NCBI RefSeq assembly: GCF_009696605.1 | Contig: NZ_VULR01000007.1 | Location: 1 to 64,000 of the forward strand | Direction: 5' to 3' | From: Anaerosalibacter bizertensis | Lineage (GTDB): Bacteria > Bacillota > Clostridia > Tissierellales > Sporanaerobacteraceae | DNA: 64,000 nucleotides | Shown here: piece by piece, positions 20,856-28,412 of the stretch | Position numbering within the stretch: position 1 is the first letter of the stretch | Layout: each line of letters begins with the position of its first letter | Made by a program: the position numbers and the translations under genes | Notes under the pieces: model-generated | Database searches by the model: none | Seen by the model: only the letters and a program-made list of their open reading frames with translations | Told to the model about the DNA's origin: nothing

Positions 20856-22043
20856 ATGAAGAATTGGTTGTTTACATCAGAGTCAGTTACTGAAGGCCAT
20901 CCAGATAAAGTTTGTGACCAAATCTCTGATGCAATATTAGATGCTATTTTAGCACAAGATCCTTATGCTAGGGTTGCTTGTGAAACTTCCGTGACTACAG
21001 GATTAGTATTAGTTTCAGGAGAAATCACTACAAATTGTTATGTAGATATACCAAAGGTAGTTAGAAATACTATAAAAGAAATAGGATATACAAGGGCAAA
21101 ATTTGGTTTTGATGCTGAAACTTGTGCAGTACTAACTTCCATAAATGAGCAATCTGCAGATATAGCAATGGGAGTAGATGCAGCATTAGAGCACAAGGAA
21201 AATGGAGAAGATGAATACGATAAGATAGGTGCTGGAGATCAAGGAATGATGTTTGGCTTTGCTTGTAATGAAACTGAAGAGTTCATGCCTATGTCTATAG
21301 CACTATCTCATAAATTGGCTAGAAGACTTGCAGAAGTTAGAAAAGACGGTACACTTCCTTATTTAAGACCAGATGGAAAGACCCAAGTAACTGTTGAGTA
21401 TGTAGACAATAAGCCTGTAAGGATTGAAAATATAGTAGTTTCTACTCAACATAGTGCTAAAGTAGATTTAGAAACTATAAGAGAAGATATTATTAAAGAA
21501 GTAATAACAAAAATAGTTCCAGAAGATATGATAGATGACAACACTAAATACTATGTAAATCCAACTGGAAGATTTGTAATAGGTGGACCTATGGGAGATG
21601 CAGGACTTACTGGTAGGAAGATAATTGTAGATACTTATGGTGGATATGGAAGACATGGAGGAGGAGCTTTCTCAGGAAAAGATCCAACAAAAGTAGATAG
21701 GTCTGCAGCTTATGCAGCTAGATATGTAGCAAAGAATATAGTAGCAGCTGGACTTGCTGACAAATGTGAAGTAGGACTTGCTTATGCTATAGGGGTAGCT
21801 AGACCACTTTCTATATATGTTAATACATTTGAAACTGGAAAAATTGAAGATGAAAAGATTGAAGAATTAGTAAGGAAACATTTCGACTTAAGACCTGCAG
21901 CTATTATTGACAAATTAGACTTAAGAAGACCTATATATAAACAATTAGCAAGCTATGGTCATTTTGGAAGAACAGATTTAGATCTTACATGGGAAAGAAC
22001 TGACAAGGCAGAAGTACTTAGAAGTGAAGGACTTGGAAAATAA
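20856..22043 (+). CDS. metK: S-adenosylmethionine synthetase
   Basis: The 395-residue enzyme makes SAM from methionine and ATP. Signatures visible: [35 protein letters not shown], and the P-loop-like [20 protein letters not shown] with [19 protein letters not shown]. Full length. It lies directly behind its S-box, giving feedback control. Confidence 0.97.
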   Translation: MKNWLFTSESVTEGHPDKVCDQISDAILDAILAQDPYARVACETSVTTGLVLVSGEITTNCYVDIPKVVRNTIKEIGYTRAKFGFDAETCAVLTSINEQSADIAMGVDAALEHKENGEDEYDKIGAGDQGMMFGFACNETEEFMPMSIALSHKLARRLAEVRKDGTLPYLRPDGKTQVTVEYVDNKPVRIENIVVSTQHSAKVDLETIREDIIKEVITKIVPEDMIDDNTKYYVNPTGRFVIGGPMGDAGLTGRKIIVDTYGGYGRHGGGAFSGKDPTKVDRSAAYAARYVAKNIVAAGLADKCEVGLAYAIGVARPLSIYVNTFETGKIEDEKIEELVRKHFDLRPAAIIDKLDLRRPIYKQLASYGHFGRTDLDLTWERTDKAEVLRSEGLGK

Positions 22044-22125
22044 GTATTATTTAAGGGTCTAGAAGATTTTTATTAATAAGTATTTAGATCAGTTTATTTT
22101 CGGTACAAAATAATATAGATATTTT

Positions 22126-22165
22126 AAAAGTAGGGTGAAGATAATACTTCATTCTACTTTTTTTT
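22126..22165 (+). terminator. Terminator after metK
   Basis: AAAAGTAGGGTGAAG pairs with CTTCATTCTACTTT and a long T run follows. Confidence 0.87.
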
Positions 22166-22236
22166 ATTTCCTTTTTTCACAGTAATATAAAGTTGCTAGC
22201 AATACAAGATGGCCGGCCTTCAATAGGAGGATCTAC

Positions 22237-22799
22237 TTGTATAGTGAAATAGATAAGCTTGTTACTTTAAGTAAAAAAGGGGATAGAAACGCAAAGGAAA
22301 GGTTAATTATTAGTCTTAAACCTTTAGTTTTAAACTCTATAAGAAGATACTACAATTGCTATTCTCAATATGATGATTTAATCCAGGAGGGATATGAGAT
22401 AATCCTTAGAACTGTAGAAGACTATGATGATTCAAAGGGAAGTAGATTTTTAGGATATTTAAAACTACAACTTAAATACCATTATCTAAATAAACATAAG
22501 GAAAAAATAACATTATCTTTAAATGAGACTTTAGATGATGAAGAAGAGTTTATAGACCTTTTAGAAGATAAAGGATTTGGACCTTTAGATACTATTATAA
22601 ACAAAGAAGAAAAAGAAACATTATTTAAAGGACTATCCTACCTTTCTAATAGGCAAGTAGAGGTTTTAATATACTACTATATTCAAAAAATGACTATGGT
22701 AGAGATTAGTGAAAACTAGGCTTATCCTATAGGACAGTAGTGAATACAAAGACAAAAGCAGTAGATAAACTAAAAAATACTATAAATAAAAATATTTAA
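22237..22799 (+). pseudogene. Sigma-70 family sigma factor, -1 frameshift in region 4
   Basis: The gene begins TTG at 22237 behind AGGAGG. The first frame (160 codons, to TAG at 22717-22719) has a region-2-like segment (LKPLVLNSIRRYYNCYSQYDDLIQEGYEI) and the start of region 4 (LSNRQVEVLIYYYIQKMTMVEISEN). A step of -1 at GAAAACTAG continues LGLSYRTVVNTKTKAVDK and then LKNTINKNI to a TAA at 22797-22799, which completes a normal DNA-contacting helix-turn-helix. So either one base was lost, or translation slips. It resembles small YvrI-like sigma factors found upstream of DUF1659/DUF2922 genes. The unshifted product lacks the recognition helix and should not read a -35. Confidence 0.82.
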
Positions 22800-22852
22800 C
22801 AATAGTAAGATTTCCTTGCTTTCTCTATATAAGAAGTAGAGGAGGTGATAAT

Positions 22853-23077
22853 ATGGCAGTTACAGAAATAAAGGACTCTGCAAAACTTAAATTAGAATTA
22901 GACGGAGGAATGGATGGAGATAAGCAAATAGTTAAATCTAAAACCTATTCCAAACTAAAAGTGGATGCAGCTAATGAAAATGTTTACGGAGTAGCAAAAT
23001 CACTATCAGGTCTTCAAGAACTACCACTATTAAAGGTTAAAAAAGTAGAAGAAGTAGAATTGTTAGAAGAAATTTAG
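22853..23077 (+). CDS. DUF1659 family small protein
   Basis: The 74-residue protein matches the DUF1659 pattern: KLKLELDGGMDGDKQIVKSKTYSKLKVDA then NVYGVAKSLSGLQELPLLKVKKVEE. It is soluble with no signal peptide. Members are usually found with DUF2922 and YvrJ genes, as here. Function is unknown. Confidence 0.8.
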   Translation: MAVTEIKDSAKLKLELDGGMDGDKQIVKSKTYSKLKVDAANENVYGVAKSLSGLQELPLLKVKKVEEVELLEEI

Positions 23078-23108
23078 TTTAAAAAAATAATGTAAGGGAG
23101 GTGATTTA

Positions 23109-23327
23109 GTGGAAAATGCTAAATTGCAAATGGTATTTAAAAACCTAGAAGATAGAAGGGTGACTTTATCCGTTGACAATCCAAGAAATGATTTAACAGG
23201 GGAAGAAGTAAGGAGCACAATGGACAATATCATAGAGACAAATGTATTCGACTCCAACGGTGGAGATCTAACAACACCAGTAGGAGCAAGAGTTATAAGA
23301 ACTACTATTGAAGAAATAGAAATTTAA
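23109..23327 (+). CDS. DUF2922 family small protein
   Basis: The 72-residue product begins at GTG behind GGGAGGTG and has the DUF2922 pattern LQMVFKNLEDRRVTLSVDNPR, then TTPVGARVIRTTIEEIEI. It follows the DUF1659 gene by 31 nt. Function is unknown; co-occurrence suggests a partnership. Confidence 0.8.
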   Translation: MENAKLQMVFKNLEDRRVTLSVDNPRNDLTGEEVRSTMDNIIETNVFDSNGGDLTTPVGARVIRTTIEEIEI

Positions 23328-23332
23328 TCTAT

Positions 23333-23363
23333 AAGTGGTGAAGACCTGCTGTCTTCACCACTT
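23333..23363 (+). other. Strong hairpin between DUF2922 and yvrJ genes
   Basis: A perfect 13-bp stem (AAGTGGTGAAGAC / GTCTTCACCACTT, loop CTGCT). The following ACTGTTT has only a short T run, so it may be a partial terminator or an RNA processing/stability element inside the operon. Confidence 0.75.
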
Positions 23364-23393
23364 ACTGTTTAAAATTGAAGAAAGGAGAATATA

Positions 23394-23537
23394 ATGGAAG
23401 AAGTTTATACTCAGATAGCCAATTTAGGCTTTCCCATAGTTATATCTATTTACCTTTTGGTTAGAATAGAAGGTAAATTAGATGATTTAACAAAAAGTAT
23501 AAATGAACTATCTAAAGTTATAACTAGTATGAAATAA
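23394..23537 (+). CDS. YvrJ family microprotein
   Basis: A 47-codon gene begins ATG behind AAAGGAG. The product has one membrane helix (LGFPIVISIYLLVRIEGKL) preceded by EEVYTQIAN and followed by a short amphipathic tail LDDLTKSINELSKVI. This is the YvrJ family pattern. It completes the sigma-DUF1659-DUF2922-YvrJ set. Its stop codon overlaps the left arm of the downstream terminator stem. Confidence 0.8.
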   Translation: MEEVYTQIANLGFPIVISIYLLVRIEGKLDDLTKSINELSKVITSMK

Positions 23538-23602
23538 AAAATCCTTCTCTTGACTTAGAACGTATGTTCTATTATAATAAATAGTCAAGGGAGGGGTTTT
23601 TT
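23537..23602 (+). terminator. Terminator stem enclosing a promoter and LexA box
   Basis: The left arm 23537-23555 pairs with the right arm 23583-23601: 14 bp (TCCTTCTCTTGACT with AGTCAAGGGAGGGG, three G-U pairs) extended by an A/T stretch, and a six-T run follows. The 27-nt loop holds the LexA box and the -10 of the next gene. It should end read-through from the YvrJ operon and, if not, hide the next ribosome site GGGAGGGG. Confidence 0.75.
23550..23578 (+). promoter_or_regulatory. Sigma-A promoter with LexA (SOS) box in the spacer
   Basis: TTGACT, a 17-nt spacer and TATAAT give an almost perfect housekeeping promoter. The spacer contains GAACGTATGTTC (23558-23569), which fits the Gram-positive LexA/DinR box GAAC-N4-GTTC, extended to a 16-bp near-palindrome TAGAAC...GTTCTA. 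Bound LexA would block polymerase. Predicted start about 23585. Confidence 0.88.
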
Positions 23603-24181
23603 ATGGATATAGGGGAATATTTAGAAGAAGAGTTAATGGCTTTTATACCTGTTTATTTAAATATGAAAGGAAATTGTACAGCTATCTATACTTATAAAGG
23701 TGGAGAAAAATATTTAGAACAGAGTTTAAGAAGTTTTTTAAATTGTTTAGGTAGGTACTTTCTAATGGACTTAAAAGAGTCTAGAAAATACTATGGTGAT
23801 TTACTAAATATAAATAAATTGGTTCCTATTCCCTTTAATGAAGAAAATATATTTATACCAATTAAGACAAGAAAACCTATATCTAGAAATGATGGAGCTT
23901 TAGGTTATGTAAATATAAAGTATATAGAGAAAATAGAAGAAAGAGTAAATGGTGTAGATATATTTTTAAGCTCTAATTATAAGATTAGAAGTCTGAATTC
24001 TTTGAAAACTGTCGAAAAGCATATAAACAATGGTGAAATAATAAAAAAATTCTACAATAAAAAAGAGAAGGGAATATATGAAGATATAGTTTTTTATGAT
24101 GAGTACAACAAACCTGCTACTAAAGGTGATATAGCCCTTTTACGGCAGGAGTTACTTAAGATTAAGGAGACTTTAGAATAA
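23603..24181 (+). CDS. ComK-like competence transcription factor (tentative)
   Basis: The 192-residue protein resembles ComK: an N-terminal CTAIYTYKG-type strand, then LNINKLVPIPFNEENIFIPIKTRKP corresponding to the ComK (K/H)xPIxVDPxxxIfxFPT segment, GYVNIKYIEKIEE for its WI-x-H-h-I region, and VDIFLSSNYKIRSLNSLKTVEKHIN for the TVTFxNG...S-x-x-s-F-x-x-Q segment. In Bacillus ComK switches on DNA-uptake genes. Here it lies under a LexA-type promoter and is followed by recD2 and comFC, which supports a DNA-related role. The start ATG sits right after GGGAGGGG and six T. Similarity was judged by eye, so the family call is moderate. Confidence 0.58.
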   Translation: MDIGEYLEEELMAFIPVYLNMKGNCTAIYTYKGGEKYLEQSLRSFLNCLGRYFLMDLKESRKYYGDLLNINKLVPIPFNEENIFIPIKTRKPISRNDGALGYVNIKYIEKIEERVNGVDIFLSSNYKIRSLNSLKTVEKHINNGEIIKKFYNKKEKGIYEDIVFYDEYNKPATKGDIALLRQELLKIKETLE

Positions 24182-24248
24182 GCTGTAAAGTATAGATAAT
24201 ATTTTATGGTATAATATTATCTAATAAAGATAATTGGAGGAATGGAGA

Positions 24249-26462
24249 TTGATTACTGTAGAGGGAATTGTAGAAGATATAATATTTAGAAATGAATCTA
24301 ATGGATTTACCGTTGCCAAACTACATGCAGAAGAAGATTCCATAACAATTGTAGGCAATGTTCCATTTTTGAATATAGGTCAATCTGTAGAAGTTGCTGG
24401 AGAGATGATCTATCATCCAAACTATGGAGAACAGATAAAAATAGAAAATGTGTCTACAATAACTCCAAAAACATTAGATGGAATAGAAAAATATCTTTCA
24501 TCTGGTCTCATTCCTCATGTAGGGAAAAAGACGGCAAAAAAGATAGTAGAACGATTTGGGAAAGATTCTTTAGAAATAATAGAATATAATCCTGAACGGC
24601 TTAAAGAAATAGAAGGTATAGGGGATAAGAAAGTAAAGAAAATATCTGAAGCCTTTGAAGAACAAAGAGAATTAAGGGATATAATGGTCTTTTTACAACA
24701 GTATGGAATAACTGTTAACTATGGTGTTAAAATATATAAAAAATATGGAAAAGATACTATAAATATAATCTCAGAAAATCCCTATAGATTGTCAGAAGAT
24801 ATCTTTGGAATAGGTTTTAAAAAAGCGGATGAAATAGCTAAAAATATGGGAATAGCCACCAATTCACCTTATAGGATTGAAGCAGGTATAAAGTTTCAAC
24901 TTATGAAATCCTCAGGAAATGGCCATACCTATGTTCCACAAGGAATACTTATAGAAGAGTCTAGGAAAATACTTGAAGTAGAAGAAGAACTAATAGAACA
25001 ATCTATAAGGGATTTGGCCATAAGAAAAGATATTCAATTGGAGAATGTAGATGGAGAGATATGGATATATTATATGCCTTTCTATATGGCAGAAACCAAT
25101 GTAAGTAAGAAGATAGTAGAACTTTCCAGGGTAGAGTTAGAAAAGTTAAATATAGATGTGGAAGAAGAAATCAACAATATAGAGGATAAGGAAGGAATAA
25201 AGTTTGCTAAAAGACAAAGAGAAGCTATAAAAGAGTCTGTAGAAAATGGGATGCTTATCATCACTGGAGGACCAGGAACAGGAAAAACTACTACAATAAA
25301 TGCAATTATAAAATTATTTGAAGAGAAAGAACTGAAAGTAGTTTTGGCAGCACCTACAGGAAGAGCAGCTAAAAGGATGAGCCAAGCTACAGATAGAGAA
25401 GCAAAGACTATTCATAGACTATTGGAATATTCATTTATGGAAGATGAAATGGGATTTGGAAGGGATGAAGCTAGTCCCCTAGAAGCAGATGTAGTCATTA
25501 TAGATGAAACTTCTATGGTAGATATTATCCTTATGAACAATCTATTGAAAGCCATAATGGCAGGAACTAGGGTAATATTTGTAGGAGATACAGATCAACT
25601 TCCTTCAGTAGGACCAGGAAATGTATTAAAAGACATTATAAATAGTGGTGTAGTAAAAGTAGTTAAATTAGATGAGATATTTAGACAGGCAGAAGAAAGT
25701 ATGATAATAGTCAATGCCCATAAGATAAATAAAGGGGAATATCCTTGTTTAAATGCAAAGGGAAAAGACTTTTATTTCATACCTAAATATAATTCAAAAG
25801 AAATAGTAGATACTATACTAGGATTATGTAATAGGAGGTTACCAAAATTTAATGGATATGATTCACTAAAAGATATTCAAGTATTAACCCCAATGAAAAA
25901 AGGGGATGTAGGCACAAACTCACTAAATAAATATCTCCAAGAAGTGTTGAACCCTAAAGGCTATGGAAAAAGGGAAAAGAAAATAGGGAATGAAATATTT
26001 AGGGTAGGGGATAAGGTGATGCAGATAAAGAATAACTATACTACTGAATGGGAGATCATAGAAAATGGAGTAGTTAAAGAAAAAGGGGAAGGGGTCTATA
26101 ATGGAGACTTTGGATTTATAATAGATATAGATGAAGAAGATGAAATACTTAAAGTACTTTTTGATGATGAAAAGGAAGTAGAATATGATTTTAGTCAATT
26201 AGATGAGCTAAAGCTAGCCTATGCAACAACTGTTCACAAAAGCCAAGGTAGTGAGTTTCCAGTAGTTATTATGCCAATATGTTGGGGACCTCCAATGTTA
26301 CTTACTAGAAACTTATTATATACAGCTATTACTAGGGCAAAAGAGTTAGTAGTCCTTGTAGGTGAGGAAAGGTTTCTTCTTAAGATGATCCAGAACAATA
26401 GGATTACAAAGAGATATTCTGGATTGGACTATAGGATGAAAACCATGCTTACATTTTTTTAG
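24249..26462 (+). CDS. recD2: RecD2-type ATP-dependent DNA helicase
   Basis: The 737-residue 5'-3' helicase works outside RecBCD in repair and recombination. It has an N-terminal OB-like part (ITVEGIVEDIIFRNESNGFTV), helix-hairpin-helix repeats (GIEKYLSSGLIPHVGKKTAKKI; IEGIGDKKVKKISEAFEEQ), Walker A GGPGTGKTT from residue 340, Walker B VVIIDETSMVD, VGDTDQLPSVGPGNVL, and the C-terminal YATTVHKSQGSEFP motif. I choose TTG 24249 because GGAGG at 24236-24240 fits it; the longer frame starts inside that site. It follows the ComK-like gene by 67 nt with a possible own promoter (TATAAT near 24211). Confidence 0.93.
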   Translation: MITVEGIVEDIIFRNESNGFTVAKLHAEEDSITIVGNVPFLNIGQSVEVAGEMIYHPNYGEQIKIENVSTITPKTLDGIEKYLSSGLIPHVGKKTAKKIVERFGKDSLEIIEYNPERLKEIEGIGDKKVKKISEAFEEQRELRDIMVFLQQYGITVNYGVKIYKKYGKDTINIISENPYRLSEDIFGIGFKKADEIAKNMGIATNSPYRIEAGIKFQLMKSSGNGHTYVPQGILIEESRKILEVEEELIEQSIRDLAIRKDIQLENVDGEIWIYYMPFYMAETNVSKKIVELSRVELEKLNIDVEEEINNIEDKEGIKFAKRQREAIKESVENGMLIITGGPGTGKTTTINAIIKLFEEKELKVVLAAPTGRAAKRMSQATDREAKTIHRLLEYSFMEDEMGFGRDEASPLEADVVIIDETSMVDIILMNNLLKAIMAGTRVIFVGDTDQLPSVGPGNVLKDIINSGVVKVVKLDEIFRQAEESMIIVNAHKINKGEYPCLNAKGKDFYFIPKYNSKEIVDTILGLCNRRLPKFNGYDSLKDIQVLTPMKKGDVGTNSLNKYLQEVLNPKGYGKREKKIGNEIFRVGDKVMQIKNNYTTEWEIIENGVVKEKGEGVYNGDFGFIIDIDEEDEILKVLFDDEKEVEYDFSQLDELKLAYATTVHKSQGSEFPVVIMPICWGPPMLLTRNLLYTAITRAKELVVLVGEERFLLKMIQNNRITKRYSGLDYRMKTMLTFF

Positions 26463-26471
26463 GAGGAGCTT

Positions 26472-27137
26472 ATGAGAATTTTTGATGGATTCAATGAGTT
26501 ACTTTTTCCTGAAAAAGGGATTTGCCTATTTTGTGGTAATGAAGAAGATATAAAAAACTATATATGTAACTATTGTAAAGATAATATGGAGTATTTAAAT
26601 AGGGAAGTAGATCTGGACTCCCCATATTTAGGAAAAGTAGTATATTCACTTTTTTACAATGAGTTTATAAAAGAAAAAATCTACCTTTATAAATATGAAA
26701 ACTATGGATATCTCTATAAACCACTAGGAGAAATACTTCTTAAAACTATATATGAAAAAAATCTTATAGAAAACATAGATATAATAACCTATGTACCTAT
26801 TCATAGGAGAAGGAAAGCCATAAGAGGTTATAATCAATCAGAACTTATAGCTAAATATCTATCTAAAATCTTGGATATTCCTCTATCAAGGGAAAAGCTA
26901 ATAAGGATTAAACATACAAAACCTCAGAATAAATTAAATAGATATGACAGAATGAAGAATATAGAAGGGGTATTTAAAATTGTAGATAGCACTGAATTTG
27001 AAAATAAAGAAATATTAATTATAGACGATATTATAACTACAGGATCAACTATAAAGGAATGTGCTAAAGTTCTTTTAGAAGAGGGACAGGCAAAGAATGT
27101 ACATGCTTTAGCTGTAACCTCTGGAATGAAATTATAA
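26472..27137 (+). CDS. comFC: ComF family phosphoribosyltransferase-like protein
   Basis: The 221-residue ComFC-type protein has a zinc ribbon with C18, C21, C32 and C35, then the family's YVPIHRRRKAIRGYNQSELIAK, RIKHTKPQNKLNRYDRMKNIEG-like region, and a PRPP-binding loop ILIIDDIITTGST at about 181-193. ComFC is needed for transformation in several bacteria. It lies 9 nt after recD2 and 11 nt before yvyF, and leads into the flagellar genes as in Bacillus. Confidence 0.92.
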   Translation: MRIFDGFNELLFPEKGICLFCGNEEDIKNYICNYCKDNMEYLNREVDLDSPYLGKVVYSLFYNEFIKEKIYLYKYENYGYLYKPLGEILLKTIYEKNLIENIDIITYVPIHRRRKAIRGYNQSELIAKYLSKILDIPLSREKLIRIKHTKPQNKLNRYDRMKNIEGVFKIVDSTEFENKEILIIDDIITTGSTIKECAKVLLEEGQAKNVHALAVTSGMKL

Positions 27138-27148
27138 GGGGGATTTTT

Positions 27149-27568
27149 ATGGATATAAGAAATTGTAGACAATGTGGTGGAATATATGTATATGACAATT
27201 TTAATATATGTCCTAAATGTAGGAAACAGGAAGAAGAAGATTTTCAAAAGGTAAAAAAATATTTAGATGAAAATCCAGGTGCCAATATATCTGAAGTCGC
27301 TGATGAAACAGGAGTAGAGACAAAGAAGATAATAAGCTTTTTAAAACAAGGAAGACTGGAAATAAAAGATGAAGATAATGCTATACTTACCTGTGAAAGA
27401 TGTGGCAAATCCATAAGAACAGGTAGATTTTGTGAAAAATGTATTGTAGATATGGATAGGGAATTTAAACAAGCTATAGGTGGAGGAAAAGATCCATCTG
27501 AATTACAAAATAGTGATGCTAGGGAAAAGATGAGGATTAAGGAAAGATATAGAAATGGTAAAAGTTAA
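27149..27568 (+). CDS. yvyF: YvyF-like flagellar operon zinc-ribbon protein
   Basis: The 139-residue protein has two zinc ribbons: C6/C9 with C21/C24, and C82/C85 with C95/C98. Between them lies a helix-turn-helix-like ANISEVADETGVETKKIISFLKQG. This matches the TIGR03826-type flagellar operon protein (YvyF) between comFC and flgM. It may regulate flagellar transcription; the biochemical role is not settled. Confidence 0.88.
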   Translation: MDIRNCRQCGGIYVYDNFNICPKCRKQEEEDFQKVKKYLDENPGANISEVADETGVETKKIISFLKQGRLEIKDEDNAILTCERCGKSIRTGRFCEKCIVDMDREFKQAIGGGKDPSELQNSDAREKMRIKERYRNGKS

Positions 27569-27576
27569 TAAAAGTC

Positions 27577-27604
27577 TAAAGAAACACTCCATTATTTCCG
27601 ATAA
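27577..27604 (+). promoter_or_regulatory. Candidate sigma-D (flagellar) promoter before flgM
   Basis: TAAA (27577-27580) and CCGATAAT (27597-27604) fit the sigma-D pattern TAAA-N15-GCCGATAW with spacing one base long. Position before flgM agrees with sigma-D control in Bacillus. Confidence 0.65.
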
Positions 27605-27637
27605 TATAGTTGAGAGTAGAGAGAAATGGGGTGTTTT
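27581..27637 (+). terminator. Stem enclosing the flgM promoter -10 and sequestering its RBS
   Basis: GAAACACTCCATT (27581-27593) pairs with AATGGGGTGTTTT (27625-27637) over 13 bp with two G-U pairs and ends in TTTT. The 31-nt loop contains the sigma-D -10, and the right arm contains the GGGGTG ribosome site of flgM. The same layout occurs at 23537-23602. Confidence 0.65.
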
Positions 27638-27640
27638 CTT

Positions 27641-27919
27641 ATGAAAATCAATAGAGTAGATAAAATTTTTCAAGTATATGAAAATCAACAGGTTAAAAAA
27701 GTTGGATTAAAGAATAAATATAAAAGGGATGAATTAAACCTATCTGATAAAGCGGTAGAATATCAAAATACATTTAATAAAATCAAAGAGTTACCAGATA
27801 TTAGAGAAAATAAAGTGAAAGAAATAAAAGATAGCATTAGAACTGGAACCTATAAAATAGATGGAAGGAAAATTGTAGATAAGATGTTTGAAAGAGCAAA
27901 TTTTGATACGAAAGTATAA
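27641..27919 (+). CDS. flgM: Anti-sigma factor FlgM
   Basis: This small protein of 92 residues holds flagellar sigma-D inactive until the hook is complete. It begins MKINRVDKIFQVYEN and ends in the FlgM-like KVKEIKDSIRTGTYKIDGRKIVDKMFE. I choose ATG 27641 with GGGGTG 7 nt before it; an in-frame ATG at 27626 lies inside that ribosome site. Confidence 0.9.
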   Translation: MKINRVDKIFQVYENQQVKKVGLKNKYKRDELNLSDKAVEYQNTFNKIKELPDIRENKVKEIKDSIRTGTYKIDGRKIVDKMFERANFDTKV

Positions 27920-27935
27920 GATTGGAGGGGATTCC

Positions 27936-28409
27936 ATGGCCACTTTTAAAGAAGAACTTATGGAGATTTTAAAAAAACAGTTAGAAGCTTTGAAAGAGTT
28001 AGATAGTATTGAAATGGAGAAGACAGACATAATTATGAATGACGAAATAGAGGAGTTAAAGAGTTTAACTGTTAAAGAAGAAAGATTGATAAATGAAGTA
28101 GCTAATTTGGAATTAGAAAGAGAACATCTTTTAGATAGTTGGGGAATAGGAAAAGAAACTTCTCTTGCCACTATAATATCCAATATACCAGAGGAAAAAG
28201 AGGATTTAGAAAAATTGGGGGAAGAACTTTTTAATGTACTGAAGACTATTGAGGAAAATAACAAGACAAATAATGCTCTTATTAAAGATTCATTAGAATG
28301 GATAGAGTTCAATCTAAATTTAATGACCAATGCTACAACCCCTCCTACTTATGGGAATGAAAATAAAAAATCAAGTTCAAAGAATAGTTTATTCGATAGG
28401 AAGGTGTAA
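27936..28409 (+). CDS. flgN: Flagellar export chaperone FlgN
   Basis: The helical protein of 157 residues (coiled coil over residues 5-110) is of the FlgN family, which delivers FlgK and FlgL to the export gate. FKEELMEILKKQLEALKEL and the LINEVANLELEREHLLDSWG segment fit. The ATG follows GGAGGGG; the longer upstream frame overlaps flgM and has no ribosome site. The next gene starts 4 nt later. Confidence 0.85.
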   Translation: MATFKEELMEILKKQLEALKELDSIEMEKTDIIMNDEIEELKSLTVKEERLINEVANLELEREHLLDSWGIGKETSLATIISNIPEEKEDLEKLGEELFNVLKTIEENNKTNNALIKDSLEWIEFNLNLMTNATTPPTYGNENKKSSSKNSLFDRKV

Positions 28410-28412
28410 AAA

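Noticed and set aside
27791-28330. 179-codon minus-strand frame across flgM and flgN
   Set aside because: Antisense to two well-supported flagellar genes in the conserved order; no ribosome site.
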